A stretch of DNA of 64,000 nt. Origin: CAIKMD01 sp035605975 (lineage in GTDB: Bacteria > Pseudomonadota > Alphaproteobacteria > ATCC43930 > CGMCC-115725). This document shows, piece by piece, positions 7,857-16,966 of the stretch (position 1 is its first letter; each line of letters begins with the position of its first letter). The DNA lies in contig DATNGG010000104.1 in assembly GCA_035605975.1 (NCBI GenBank), positions 1 to 64,000 of the forward strand, given 5' to 3'. The position numbers were made by a program, and so were the translations under genes. The notes under the pieces are model-generated. The model did no database searches. It saw only the letters and a list, made by a program, of their open reading frames with translations, and was not told the origin of the DNA.

Positions 7857-8833
7857 TTTTTCTCGACTCCGTCCGGCTCGACGATCCGGTCATCCTGGCA
7901 CCGATGTCCGGCGTCACCGACCTGCCGTTTCGCCGCCTCGTCAAACGCCACGGCGCCGGCCTCGTCGTCTCCGAGATGATCGCCAGCGAAGCGATGATCC
8001 GAGAGACGCGGCAATCGATGACCATGGCCAAGAACTGCCCGGAAGAGCAGCCCATGGCCGTGCAGCTGGCCGGTTGCGAGCCGCATGTCATGGCCGAGGC
8101 GGCGCGGCTCAATGCCGATCGCGGCGCCGCCATCATCGATATCAATTTCGGTTGCCCGGTGAAGAAGGTGGTGAACGGCCAGGCGGGCTCGGCGCTGATG
8201 CGCGAGGAGGGTCTTGCCGCGCGCATCCTCGAAGCCGTGGTGAAAGCCGTCGATCTGCCGGTGACGCTGAAGATGCGCACCGGCTGGGACGACAAAAGCC
8301 GCAACGCGCCAAAGCTCGCACGCATCGCCGAGGAGAGCGGCATCCGCATGATCTCGGTTCATGGCCGCACTCGCTGCCAATTCTATGAGGGCTGCGCCGA
8401 TTGGGCCTTCATCCGCGAGGTGAAGGATGCGGTGCACCTTCCGGTGATCGCCAATGGCGACATCACCGATCTCGCCGAGGCGCGCGAAGCCTTGGCGCAA
8501 TCGGGCGCCGACGGGCTGATGATCGGGCGCGGCGCCTATGGCCGGCCCTGGTTCGTCCGCCAGGTGATCCATTTCCTCAAGACCGGCGAGCGCCTGCCGG
8601 ACCCGCCGCTCGACTGTCAGCGCGACACCCTGCTCGGCCATTACGAGGACATGCTCCTCCACTATGGCGCGGCGGTCGGCAGCCGCATCGCGCGCAAGCA
8701 TATCGGCTGGTATTCGAAGGGGCTGCCGGGCTCGGCGGAATTCCGCGCGACGGTCAATCGCACCGAAGACCCGGCGATCGTCAAGGCGATGATCCGCGAT
8801 TTCTACACGCCGCTGATCGCCGAGGCCGCCTGA
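7850..8833 (+). CDS. dusB: tRNA-dihydrouridine synthase B (NifR3)
   Basis: A 327-residue FMN-dependent Dus enzyme that reduces specific uridines in the tRNA D-loop. Visible motifs are LAPMSGVTDLPFRRL near residue 17, INFGCPVKKVVNGQAGSAL with the catalytic cysteine near residue 103, LKMRTGWDD, VHGRTRCQFYEG, VIANGDI and GADGLMIGRGAYGRPW. Length is normal. dusB as first gene of an ntrBC operon is the classical nifR3-ntrBC arrangement of rhizobia and Rhodospirillales. The ATG at 7850 gives a typical N terminus (MSIFLDSV). A two-base gap separates the stop from ntrB. Confidence 0.95.
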   Translation: MSIFLDSVRLDDPVILAPMSGVTDLPFRRLVKRHGAGLVVSEMIASEAMIRETRQSMTMAKNCPEEQPMAVQLAGCEPHVMAEAARLNADRGAAIIDINFGCPVKKVVNGQAGSALMREEGLAARILEAVVKAVDLPVTLKMRTGWDDKSRNAPKLARIAEESGIRMISVHGRTRCQFYEGCADWAFIREVKDAVHLPVIANGDITDLAEAREALAQSGADGLMIGRGAYGRPWFVRQVIHFLKTGERLPDPPLDCQRDTLLGHYEDMLLHYGAAVGSRIARKHIGWYSKGLPGSAEFRATVNRTEDPAIVKAMIRDFYTPLIAEAA

Positions 8834-8835
8834 GC

Positions 8836-9969
8836 ATGGCGGCGCGCGGCACGGCCATCCGCCGGCTTCCGCCCGCCATCGCGGTCGAGGCGCGGGCGGT
8901 GCTGGCGGCGCTGCCCGATCCGGTTCTCGTCGTCGAGGGCGGCTGCTTGCGCTACGCCAATGCCGCGGCCGAGGAATTCTTCGATGCCGGCGCTTCGACC
9001 CTCCTCGGACTGCCGCTCGCCCAGTTCTTGCCGGCGGACAGTCCCGTCTTCGCATTGATCGAATCGGTGCGCCGCACCGGAGCGAGCGTCTCCGAATACG
9101 GCGTCGGCGTCGACATGCCGCGCACCGGTCCGCGCCTTATGACGGTTCAGGCCGCGCCTTTGGGCGAGGAGCATGATCATGTGGTGCTCGTGCTGCAGGG
9201 CCGCTCGATCGCCGACAAGATCGACCGGCAACTGACGCACCGCAACGCGGCGCGCTCGGTGACGGCGATGGCGGCGATGCTGGCGCATGAGGTGAAGAAT
9301 CCGCTCTCCGGCATCCGCGGCGCGGCGCAGCTCCTCGAAGAGAATGCCGGCCCGGGCGATCGCGAGCTGACGCGGCTCATCTGCGACGAGACCGACCGTA
9401 TTTGCGCGCTTGTCGATCGCATGGACGTGTTCTCCGACCGGCGGCCTCTGGAGCGCGCCCCCGTCAACATCCACGAGGTGCTCGAGCGCGTGCGCCGAGC
9501 CGCGCAGTCGGGTTTCGCGCGCCACATCCGCTTCATCGAGGATTACGATCCCTCGCTGCCGCCGGTGCACGGCAATCGCGATCTGCTGATCCAAGTTTTC
9601 CTGAATCTCGTCAAGAACGCCGCCGAGGCGGCCCCCGCGCAAGGCGGCGAGATCATCCTCTCGACCGCCTTTCAGCACGGCGTGCGCCTTGCCGTCGCGG
9701 GGAGCGACAGCCGCGTGCATTTGCCGCTCGTCGTCTCCGTCACCGACAATGGCGACGGCATTCCCGAGGATTTGCGCCCGCATCTCTTCGATCCCTTCGT
9801 TTCGACCAAGCACAATGGCAGCGGTCTCGGCCTCGCGCTCGTCGCCAAGGTGGTGGGCGATCATGGCGGCGTCATCGAGTTCGAGAGCCAGCCGCGCCGC
9901 ACCGTATTCCGCGTGCTTTTGCCGATGGCGGCAGGGGGCGAGGACGAGACGCGGGTGGTGCATCCATGA
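8836..9969 (+). CDS. ntrB: nitrogen regulation sensor kinase NtrB
   Basis: A 377-residue cytoplasmic sensor kinase. An N-terminal PAS region (ALPDPVLVVEGG, LRYANAAAEEFF) covers about residues 20-120. The dimerisation/phosphotransfer helix has His151 in LAHEVKNPLSGIRGAAQLLE. The ATPase domain has the N box LNLVKNAAEAA, G1 VTDNGDGIPED, F box FDPFVSTKHN and G2 GSGLGLALVAKV. NtrB phosphorylates or dephosphorylates NtrC under control of PII proteins. There is no membrane segment, as expected. The ATG lies two bases after dusB and the stop overlaps the ntrC start (ATGA), so synthesis of the pair is coupled. Confidence 0.96.
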   Translation: MAARGTAIRRLPPAIAVEARAVLAALPDPVLVVEGGCLRYANAAAEEFFDAGASTLLGLPLAQFLPADSPVFALIESVRRTGASVSEYGVGVDMPRTGPRLMTVQAAPLGEEHDHVVLVLQGRSIADKIDRQLTHRNAARSVTAMAAMLAHEVKNPLSGIRGAAQLLEENAGPGDRELTRLICDETDRICALVDRMDVFSDRRPLERAPVNIHEVLERVRRAAQSGFARHIRFIEDYDPSLPPVHGNRDLLIQVFLNLVKNAAEAAPAQGGEIILSTAFQHGVRLAVAGSDSRVHLPLVVSVTDNGDGIPEDLRPHLFDPFVSTKHNGSGLGLALVAKVVGDHGGVIEFESQPRRTVFRVLLPMAAGGEDETRVVHP

Positions 9970-11414
9970 GCAACCCCGCCACCATTCTCGTCGCCGATGA
10001 CGACCGCGCGATCCGCACGGTGCTGAGCCAGGCGCTCGCTCGGCTCGGCCATGATGTCCGCACCACCAGCAATGCCGCGACGCTGTGGCGCTGGGTGTCG
10101 GACGGGGAGGGCGATCTCGTCATCACCGATGTCGTCATGCCCGACGAAAACGGGCTCGATCTCGTGCCGCGCATCAAGAAGCTGCGGCCGGAGCTGCGGA
10201 TCATCGTCATGAGCGCGCAGAACACGCTGCTGACCGCGGTGAAGGCGACCGAGCGGGGCGCCTTCGAATACCTGCCCAAGCCCTTCGATCTGCGCGAGCT
10301 CGTCAACGTCGTCGAGCGCGCGCTCACCGTGCCGCATGGCGGCGGCGCGCCGGCGGCGGAGGCGAGCGACGCCGAGGAGCAGCTGCCGCTGATCGGGCGC
10401 TCGCCGGCGATGCAGGAAATCTACCGCGTGCTGGCGCGGTTGATGGGCACCGATCTCACGGTCATGATCACCGGCGAGAGCGGCACGGGCAAGGAGCTGG
10501 TGGCGCGCGCGCTGCACGATTATGGCAAGCGGCGCGCCGGAGCGTTCGTTGCGATCAACATGGCGGCGATTCCGCGCGAGCTGATCGAAAGCGAGCTTTT
10601 CGGCCACGAGAAGGGCTCCTTCACCGGCGCGCTGGCGCGCGGCGTCGGACGCTTCGAGCAGGCCCAGGGCGGCACGCTCTTTCTCGACGAGATCGGCGAC
10701 ATGCCCTTGGAGGCGCAAACGCGCCTTCTGCGCGTGTTGCAGCAGGGCGAATACACGACGGTCGGCGGCCGAACGCCGATCCGCGCCGATGTGCGGATCA
10801 TCGCCGCGACCCATCGCGACCTGCGCCAGCTCATTCGCCAGGGACTCTTCCGCGAAGATCTGTTCTACCGCCTCAACGTCGTGCCGATCCGCCTGCCGCC
10901 TTTGCGCGAGCGCACCGAGGACATTCCCGCGCTCGCCCGCCACTTCCTCGCGCAGGCGAGCAGCGAGGGTCTTCCCGCCAAATCCCTCGATGCGGCGGCG
11001 ATGGACCGCCTCAAAGCCTATCGCTGGCCGGGCAATGTGCGCGAGCTCGAAAACCTGGTGCGGCGCTTGGCGGCGCTCTATTCGCAAGAGGTCATCGGCG
11101 TCGATGCGGTCGAAGGCGAGCTTGCCGAGGCTTCGCCCGTCCTTACCGCCGCCGAGCCCAATGGTGAGGAAAATCTCAGCACCGCCGCCGAGCGTCATTT
11201 GCGTGACTATTTCGCAGCGCATAAGGGCGGGCTGCCGCCGTCGGGCCTTTATGACCGGGTGCTGCGCGAGATCGAGCGGCCGCTCATCCAGCTGACCCTC
11301 AACGCGACTCGCGGCAATCAGCTTCGCGCCGCCCAGCTCCTGGGCTTGAACCGCAACACGCTGCGCAAGAAAGTGCGCGAATTGGACATCGATATCGCCC
11401 GCGGCCTAAAATAA
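9966..11414 (+). CDS. ntrC: nitrogen regulator NtrC, sigma-54 activator
   Basis: A 482-residue enhancer-binding protein. The receiver domain (residues 1-120) has acidic residues DDD at 11-13, phospho-acceptor Asp55 in VITDVVMPDENG and the KP pair in YLPKPFD. The AAA+ domain shows Walker A GESGTGKE, ESELFGHEKGSFTGA (a GAFTGA variant with Ser for Ala), Walker B GTLFLDEIGDMP and the sensor region YRWPGNVRELEN. The C-terminal Fis-type helix-turn-helix is QLRAAQLLGLNRNTLRKKVREL. It activates sigma-54 promoters for nitrogen assimilation when phosphorylated by NtrB. It starts inside the ntrB stop and ends four bases before ntrY. Confidence 0.96.
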   Translation: MSNPATILVADDDRAIRTVLSQALARLGHDVRTTSNAATLWRWVSDGEGDLVITDVVMPDENGLDLVPRIKKLRPELRIIVMSAQNTLLTAVKATERGAFEYLPKPFDLRELVNVVERALTVPHGGGAPAAEASDAEEQLPLIGRSPAMQEIYRVLARLMGTDLTVMITGESGTGKELVARALHDYGKRRAGAFVAINMAAIPRELIESELFGHEKGSFTGALARGVGRFEQAQGGTLFLDEIGDMPLEAQTRLLRVLQQGEYTTVGGRTPIRADVRIIAATHRDLRQLIRQGLFREDLFYRLNVVPIRLPPLRERTEDIPALARHFLAQASSEGLPAKSLDAAAMDRLKAYRWPGNVRELENLVRRLAALYSQEVIGVDAVEGELAEASPVLTAAEPNGEENLSTAAERHLRDYFAAHKGGLPPSGLYDRVLREIERPLIQLTLNATRGNQLRAAQLLGLNRNTLRKKVRELDIDIARGLK

Positions 11415-11418
11415 GCCC

Positions 11419-13629
11419 ATGAACGGATCGCGGGGGCTCGTGTTGTGGGCGGGGCGCGTCGGGCTCGCCCGCAAGCTTGCGATCACCCTGGGGGTTTTCG
11501 CGATCCTCTCGGGGGTCGCCACGGTCGCCATGCTGCGCGGTCTCTGGCCGGGCGCGGCATCGCCGCATCTCGACCAGCTCTTCCTGCTGCTGAACCTCGT
11601 CCTGCTGCTGCCGCTGATCGCGGTCGTCGCCTGGCGCCTCGTGCAGCTTTGGGCGGAGCGCCGCCGCGGCCTTGCCGGCTCGCGACTTCATACTCGCCTG
11701 GTCGTGCTGTTCAGCCTCGTCGCGGTCATTCCGACGATCATCGTCGCGATCTTCTCATATCTGCTCTTCGCCTTCGGCGTTCAGGCCTGGTTCAGCGAGC
11801 GCGTGCGCACCGCCGTCACCGGATCGCTCGCCGTGGCCGAGGCCTATCTGCACGAGCATCAGCAGACCATCCGCGCCGATGTCGTCGGCATGGCGAACGA
11901 CCTCAATCGCGACGCCAATCTTCTGAGCCTCAACCCGCAGCGCTTCCAGGATGTGGTGCGCGCCCAGGCGGCGCTGCGCTCGCTCAACGAGGCGATCGTC
12001 TTCGACGGCCAGGGCCATCTTTTGGCGCGCACCGGCTTCAGCTTCGCGCTCGAGCTCCAGCCCGTACCGGATTGGGCGATGGCGGCGGCGCGCGCGGGCG
12101 ATGTCGCGGTGATGACCAACGACAATGACGACCGCGTGCGCGCGCTGGTGCGGCTCGACCGGTTCGGCGATGTGTTCCTCTATGCCGGGCGCTTCATCGA
12201 TCCCGAAGTCGTCAACCACATGAACCAGACCAAGAGCGCGGTCGATCAATACGAGCGCCTCGAAGGCCAGCGCTCGGATTATCAGATCGCCTTCTCGGTG
12301 GTGTTCTTCGCGGTCGGGCTGCTGCTGCTGACGGGTGCCGTTTGGGTCGGCCTCTCTTTCGCCACGCGCCTCGCCCGGCCGATCAGCTCGCTGGTGGCGG
12401 CGGCCGAGCGCGTGCGTGGCGGCGATCTCTCGGCGCGGGTGCCGGCGGGCGACGGCGACGAGGAGTTCGGCTCGCTGTCGCGCGCCTTCAACCGCATGAC
12501 CCACCAGCTGCAATCGCAGCAGAGCGAGCTGATCGAGGCCAACCGTCAGCTCGATCAGCGCCGCCGCTTCACCGAGACGGTGCTGTCGGGCGTTTCCGCC
12601 GGCGTCATCGGCCTCGACCAGCAGGGCCGCGTCAACCTGCCCAACCGCTCGGCTTCGCTGCTCTTGGGGAGCGACCTCGACCAGTCAATCGGCAAGGAGC
12701 TGGCTGAAGTCGTGCCCGAGATGGCAGGGCTCGTCGCCGAAGCCGAGCGCCGGCCCGACCGGCTTTCGGAATCGCAGGTGCAGCTCGTGCGCGCCGGCCG
12801 CGCGCGCACCCTCTTGGTACGCATCGTCGCCGAGCGCCTCGAGGGCGAGGCCAAGGGCTATGTCGTCACCTTCGACGACATCACCGAGCTGCAGGCGGCG
12901 CAGCGCAAGGCGGCTTGGGCCGATGTCGCGCGCCGCATCGCGCACGAGATCAAGAATCCGCTGACGCCGATCCAGCTTTCGGCCGAGCGCCTCAAGCGGA
13001 AATATCTGCGCGACATCCGCGAGGACCCCGAAACCTTCACCGCCTGCACCGACACGATCATCCGCCATGTCGGCGATATCGGGCGCATGGTCGACGAGTT
13101 CTCGTCCTTTGCGCGCATGCCAGCGCCGATCTTGAAGGACGAGGATTTGGGCGAAATCGTGCGCCAAACCGCGTTCCTCCAGCGCGCCGCGACCTCGGAT
13201 ATCCGGGTCGATACGGATCTGCCGCGCGAGGCGGTGCGGCTGTCCTGCGATTCGCGCCAGGTGGCGCAGGCGCTGGTCAATCTCATGAAGAACGCAGCCG
13301 AGTCGATTCACGCGCGCGAGGGCGACGCATCACCCGGAATGATTATGGTGAAGCTCGCCGAGCAGGATGGTAATATCGTGCTGGCCGTTGAAGACAATGG
13401 GCGGGGGCTGCCGCAGGAAGGGCGCGAGCGGCTGACCGAGCCCTATGTCACGACCCATGTCAAAGGGACTGGCCTCGGCTTGGCCATCGTCAAGAAGATC
13501 ATGGAAGATCATCATGGCGAGCTGGTGCTGGAAGACCGCGAGGAGGGCGGGGCGCGCGTGAAGCTGGTGTTTCACCGGATCGATGCGAAGGCCGCCGGAG
13601 CAAAGCCGACCGAGAAGGTGGAAGCCTAG
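11419..13629 (+). CDS. ntrY: membrane sensor kinase NtrY
   Basis: A 736-residue membrane histidine kinase. Three or four hydrophobic segments fill residues 18-130, followed by a periplasmic sensing region and a further helix near residues 292-315. Next come HAMP (FATRLARPISSL onward), a PAS-like segment (VLSGVSAGVIGLDQQGRV) and the kinase core with His509 in RRIAHEIKNPLTPIQLSAE. ATPase motifs are VNLMKNAAESI, VEDNGRGLP, LTEPYVTTHVKGTGLGLAIV. NtrY phosphorylates NtrX and is linked to nitrogen use, nitrate respiration or redox sensing in different Alphaproteobacteria. Length and topology fit the family. ntrX starts three bases after its stop. Confidence 0.95.
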   Translation: MNGSRGLVLWAGRVGLARKLAITLGVFAILSGVATVAMLRGLWPGAASPHLDQLFLLLNLVLLLPLIAVVAWRLVQLWAERRRGLAGSRLHTRLVVLFSLVAVIPTIIVAIFSYLLFAFGVQAWFSERVRTAVTGSLAVAEAYLHEHQQTIRADVVGMANDLNRDANLLSLNPQRFQDVVRAQAALRSLNEAIVFDGQGHLLARTGFSFALELQPVPDWAMAAARAGDVAVMTNDNDDRVRALVRLDRFGDVFLYAGRFIDPEVVNHMNQTKSAVDQYERLEGQRSDYQIAFSVVFFAVGLLLLTGAVWVGLSFATRLARPISSLVAAAERVRGGDLSARVPAGDGDEEFGSLSRAFNRMTHQLQSQQSELIEANRQLDQRRRFTETVLSGVSAGVIGLDQQGRVNLPNRSASLLLGSDLDQSIGKELAEVVPEMAGLVAEAERRPDRLSESQVQLVRAGRARTLLVRIVAERLEGEAKGYVVTFDDITELQAAQRKAAWADVARRIAHEIKNPLTPIQLSAERLKRKYLRDIREDPETFTACTDTIIRHVGDIGRMVDEFSSFARMPAPILKDEDLGEIVRQTAFLQRAATSDIRVDTDLPREAVRLSCDSRQVAQALVNLMKNAAESIHAREGDASPGMIMVKLAEQDGNIVLAVEDNGRGLPQEGRERLTEPYVTTHVKGTGLGLAIVKKIMEDHHGELVLEDREEGGARVKLVFHRIDAKAAGAKPTEKVEA

Positions 13630-13632
13630 CTC

Positions 13633-15090
13633 ATGGCGCAGGACATCATCGTCGTCGACGACGAGGCGGATATCCGCACGCTGATGTGCGGCATTCTCGC
13701 CGATGAAGGGTACGAGACGCGGCAGGCCGGCAACAGCGCGGAAGCGCTGGCGGCGATCCGCTCGCGCCAGCCGGCGCTCGTGGTCCTCGATATCTGGCTG
13801 CAGGGCAGCGAGCTCGACGGGCTCGAGATCCTGAAGATCGTCAAACGCGAGCTGCCGCAGCTTCCCGTGGTGATGATCAGCGGCCACGGCAACATCGAGA
13901 CCGCCGTCGCGGCGATCAAGATCGGCGCTTACGACTTCATCGAGAAACCCTTCAAATCCGACCGCCTGCTGCTGGTGGTCGAGCGCGCGATCGAAGCCTC
14001 GCGCCTCAAGCGCGAGAACGAGGAGCTGCGGCTGCGCGCGGGCGCCGCGGAAGACCTCATCGGCAATTCGCATGCTGCGGGCCAGCTCCGCCAGCAGATA
14101 GAGCGCATCGCGCCGACCAACAGCCGCGTGCTCATCACCGGCGCGCCGGGCACGGGCAAAGAGATCGTCGGCCGCATGCTGCACGCGCAGTCGCGCCGCG
14201 CGAAGGGACCGCTCGTCGTCTTGAGCTGCGCGACCATGCGGCCGGAGCGTTTCGAACACGAGCTCTTCGGCACCGATGCCGGCATCGACGGGCCCGACGC
14301 GCCGCGCAAGGTCGGCACCTTCGAGCAGGCCCATGGCGGCACGCTCTATCTCGACGAAGTCGCCGACATGCCGCTCGAAACCCAAGGCAAAATCGTGCGC
14401 GCCTTGCAGGACCAGACTTTCGAGCGGGTCGGCGGCACGCGCGTCAAGGTCGATGTGCGCGTCATCGCCTCGACCAATCGCGACCTCGCGCTCGAGATCG
14501 CCGCCGGCCGCTTCCGCGAGGATCTCTATTACCGGCTGGCGGTCGTGCCCTTGCCGGTGCCGAGCCTGCGCCAGCGCATCGAGGACATTCCGTTGCTGGT
14601 GCGGCATTTCATGACGCGCGCGGCCGAGACGGCGCGCGTGCCGCCGCGCGAATTCGGCCAGGATGCGATCACCGCGCTGCAGGCCTATGAGTGGCCCGGC
14701 AATATCCGGCAATTGAAGAACGCCATCGACTGGACGCTGATCATGGCGCCGGGACCGGCGAGCGAGCCGATCCGCGCCGAGATGCTGCCGGCGGAAATCG
14801 GCTCGATCGCGCCCGCGGTCGTGCGTTGGGACAAGGGCGGCGAGCTGATGACGCTGCCCCTGCGCGACGCGCGCGAGATGTTCGAGCGCGAATATCTCCT
14901 GGCCCAGATCACGCGGTTCGGCGGCAACATCTCGCGCACCGCCGCCTTCGTCGGCATGGAGCGCTCGGCCCTTCACCGCAAGCTCAAATCCCTCGGCGTT
15001 TTCAGCGGCGAGCGCGGCAATGGCGAGCGGGGCAATGGCGAGCGCGCCGCCGGCGAGACTGCTCACGCCGACGCTTCCGAAGTCGACTGA
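13633..15090 (+). CDS. ntrX: response regulator NtrX (AAA+ with degenerate sigma-54 loop)
   Basis: A 485-residue NtrC-like regulator. The receiver has the acidic pair in VVDDEADIR, a phospho-acceptor Asp in LVVLDIWLQGSELDG and the conserved Lys in FIEKPFKSD. The AAA+ domain keeps Walker A (TGAPGTGKE) and Walker B (GTLYLDEVADMP), but after HELFG it reads TDAGIDGPDAP where sigma-54 activators have GAFTGA. That fits alphaproteobacterial NtrX proteins, which are thought not to need sigma-54. The Fis-like C-terminal region is GNISRTAAFVGMERSALHRKLKSL. After it comes a low-complexity tail with three GERGNGE-like units. It is the last member of the dusB-ntrBCYX run. Confidence 0.95.
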   Translation: MAQDIIVVDDEADIRTLMCGILADEGYETRQAGNSAEALAAIRSRQPALVVLDIWLQGSELDGLEILKIVKRELPQLPVVMISGHGNIETAVAAIKIGAYDFIEKPFKSDRLLLVVERAIEASRLKRENEELRLRAGAAEDLIGNSHAAGQLRQQIERIAPTNSRVLITGAPGTGKEIVGRMLHAQSRRAKGPLVVLSCATMRPERFEHELFGTDAGIDGPDAPRKVGTFEQAHGGTLYLDEVADMPLETQGKIVRALQDQTFERVGGTRVKVDVRVIASTNRDLALEIAAGRFREDLYYRLAVVPLPVPSLRQRIEDIPLLVRHFMTRAAETARVPPREFGQDAITALQAYEWPGNIRQLKNAIDWTLIMAPGPASEPIRAEMLPAEIGSIAPAVVRWDKGGELMTLPLRDAREMFEREYLLAQITRFGGNISRTAAFVGMERSALHRKLKSLGVFSGERGNGERGNGERAAGETAHADASEVD

Positions 15091-15112
15091 GCCTTCGGCC
15101 AAGATCCGACAG

Positions 15113-15976
15113 ATGTCGCGCGTCGCCTATGTCAACGGCCGCTATCTCCCGCACCGCGCCGCCGCGGTCCATATCGAGGATCGCGGCTATCAATTCGCCG
15201 ATGGGTGCTACGAGGTCGTCGCCATTCGCGCCGGCCGGTTCGTCGATGAAGAGCTTCATTTGCGGCGGCTCCATCGCTCGCTCGGCGAGATCGAGATCGC
15301 CGCACCGATGAGCGATGCCGCGCTGAAGACCGTGCTCGCCGAGGTCGCGCGCCGCAACGGCGTCGAGGAGGGCTTCGTCTATCTCCAGATCACGCGCGGC
15401 GCGGCGCGGCGCAACTTCGCCTTTCCCCAGGGCGTCAGGCCGAGCCTCGTCGTCACCGCGCGCCGCCAAAAACTCGCCGATCCCCAGGCGCTCGCCGCCG
15501 GCATCAAGGTTATCACCATTCCCGATATCCGCTGGGCGCGGCCCGACATCAAATCCGTCTCGCTGCTGCCGAACGTCCTCGGCAAGGAGCAGGCGCGGCG
15601 GGCGGGCGCTTACGAGGCATGGCAGGTCGACCGCGACGGCAATGTCACCGAAGGCACCTCCTCCAACGCCTGGATCGTCACCGAAGCCGGCGAGGTGCTG
15701 ACCCATGCCGCCGATCACGCAATCCTCAACGGCGTGACGCGCTTGGGCCTCATCCGCGTTATCGCCGATAGCGGCTTGCGGCTCGTCGAGCGCCGCTTCG
15801 GCGTTGCCGAGGCCAAGGCGGCGCGCGAGGCGCTGCTGACCAGCAGCACGAATTTCGTGCTGCCCGTGGTGCGCATCGATGACGCGGTGATCGGCTCGGG
15901 CAAGCCGGGACCGCTCGCCAAGAAGCTTGCCGCGCTTTACGCCGACTACGCCGCCGCCGGCGGCCAGGATCGCTGA
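15113..15976 (+). CDS. dat: D-amino-acid transaminase (class IV PLP enzyme)
   Basis: A 287-residue fold-type IV aminotransferase. The PLP-binding lysine is Lys147 in RPDIKSVSLLPNVLGKEQA, a sequence characteristic of D-amino-acid transaminases. EGTSSNAWIV binds the cofactor phosphate, and DRGYQFADGCYEV near residue 23 is also typical. The enzyme interconverts D-alanine and D-glutamate with 2-oxo acids, supplying peptidoglycan precursors. I start it at the ATG at 15113 (MSRVAYVNG). This position between ntrX and hfq is conserved in many Alphaproteobacteria. The stop overlaps the next start by one base (TGATG). Confidence 0.9.
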   Translation: MSRVAYVNGRYLPHRAAAVHIEDRGYQFADGCYEVVAIRAGRFVDEELHLRRLHRSLGEIEIAAPMSDAALKTVLAEVARRNGVEEGFVYLQITRGAARRNFAFPQGVRPSLVVTARRQKLADPQALAAGIKVITIPDIRWARPDIKSVSLLPNVLGKEQARRAGAYEAWQVDRDGNVTEGTSSNAWIVTEAGEVLTHAADHAILNGVTRLGLIRVIADSGLRLVERRFGVAEAKAAREALLTSSTNFVLPVVRIDDAVIGSGKPGPLAKKLAALYADYAAAGGQDR

Positions 15977-16647
15977 TGGCTGCGCCGCGCGCTCTCGTCT
16001 TCGACTGGGACAACACGCTGGTCGATAGCTGGGCGATCATCCACGAGGCGCTCGTCCTCACCTTTACGGCGATGGATCACGTGCCCTGGACGCTCGACGA
16101 GACCAAGGCGCGCGTTCGCCACTCTTTGCGCGAAGCCTTTCCGAAGCTCTTCGGCGAGCGCTGGGAGGATGCGCGCAAGCTCTATCTCGATCACTTCACC
16201 GCCATCCACCTCGCGAAGATGGCGCCGCTCGCCGGCGCGCGCGAGCTGCTCGAAGGCGTCAATGCCGCGGGGTTTTATTCCGGCGTCTTGAGCAACAAGA
16301 CGGGACGCATCCTGCGGCGCGAGGTCGAGCATCTCGGCTGGGGCTCCTATTTCGCGCGGCTCGTCGGCGCGGGCGATGCGAGCGCCGACAAGCCCGACCC
16401 GATTGCCATGGCCGCGGTGCTCGAGGGCTCGGGCTTTGCCGGCGCCGATGTCTGGTATGTGGGCGATACCGCGCTCGACATGGAATGCGCCGCGCGCGCC
16501 GGCTGCGTCGGCGTGCTGCTCGGCGAGGCCGACGCGGCGGATCAGGGGTTCGCGCAGTTCCCGCCGGGGCTGCGCTTTGCCTCGATCGCCGAGCTGGCGC
16601 GAGCGCTCACGGCCGCAGCGGACCCTTCGTCCAGCGGAACCCGGTGA
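15976..16647 (+). CDS. HAD-superfamily phosphatase
   Basis: A 223-residue haloacid dehalogenase-type hydrolase. Motif I is FDWDNTLVDSW (nucleophile and acid aspartates near residues 10 and 12), motif II SNKTG near residue 106, motif III lysine in ADKPDP near 136 and motif IV VWYVGDTALDME near 158. The cap domain between motifs I and II resembles phosphoglycolate or pyrophosphate phosphatases. The substrate is not determined. It begins in the transaminase stop codon (TGATG), so the two are co-translated. The last 41 bases overlap the 3' end of the opposite-strand lipoprotein gene. Confidence 0.88.
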   Translation: MAAPRALVFDWDNTLVDSWAIIHEALVLTFTAMDHVPWTLDETKARVRHSLREAFPKLFGERWEDARKLYLDHFTAIHLAKMAPLAGARELLEGVNAAGFYSGVLSNKTGRILRREVEHLGWGSYFARLVGAGDASADKPDPIAMAAVLEGSGFAGADVWYVGDTALDMECAARAGCVGVLLGEADAADQGFAQFPPGLRFASIAELARALTAAADPSSSGTR

Positions 16648-16966
16648 GCACGCCGTTCTCGAACCGGCATTCGACCGCGACATCCCGCGCATAGGCGCTG
16701 CCCGCCGGCACCGTCGTCCGGGTCGCGTCGACCGTGACCGTCGCCCCGTTCATCGCCGTCGCAACATGGCTGTCGCTGACCTCGATCGGGCTGTCGGGGA
16801 ATGCTCGATGCATGAAATCGGCACAGCGGTCGGCGAGGCTCACGCTGCCGAAGCTGCTTTGCGCATCGAACCCCAGCTGCGACATGCGCGAGCAGCCGGC
16901 GAGGCCCAGCGCAAAGCCAAGCGCCAAACCCGCGCGCCACCCCGAGAACCGACCCCACCGCGACAT
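16607..16966 (-). CDS. small lipoprotein of unknown function
   Basis: A 119-residue protein with a clear type II signal peptide: basic start MSRWGRFSGWR, hydrophobic core, lipobox GLAGC with the acylated Cys at residue 25. The mature part has segments such as LADRCADFMHRAFPDS and VAVECRFENGVLTGFRWTKG. This pattern of a small alphaproteobacterial lipoprotein has no known function that I recognise. The two cysteines (CADF, VECRF) could form a disulphide. I chose the ATG at 16966; starting 12 residues earlier would spoil the signal peptide. It is convergent with and overlaps the HAD gene and is divergent from hfq. Confidence 0.65.
   Translation of the reverse strand: MSRWGRFSGWRAGLALGFALGLAGCSRMSQLGFDAQSSFGSVSLADRCADFMHRAFPDSPIEVSDSHVATAMNGATVTVDATRTTVPAGSAYARDVAVECRFENGVLTGFRWTKGPLRP

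Noticed and set aside
13330..15102. 590-codon minus-strand frame opposite ntrX
   Set aside because: It is the antisense shadow of a strongly conserved gene in GC-rich DNA, with a composition that fits no family.
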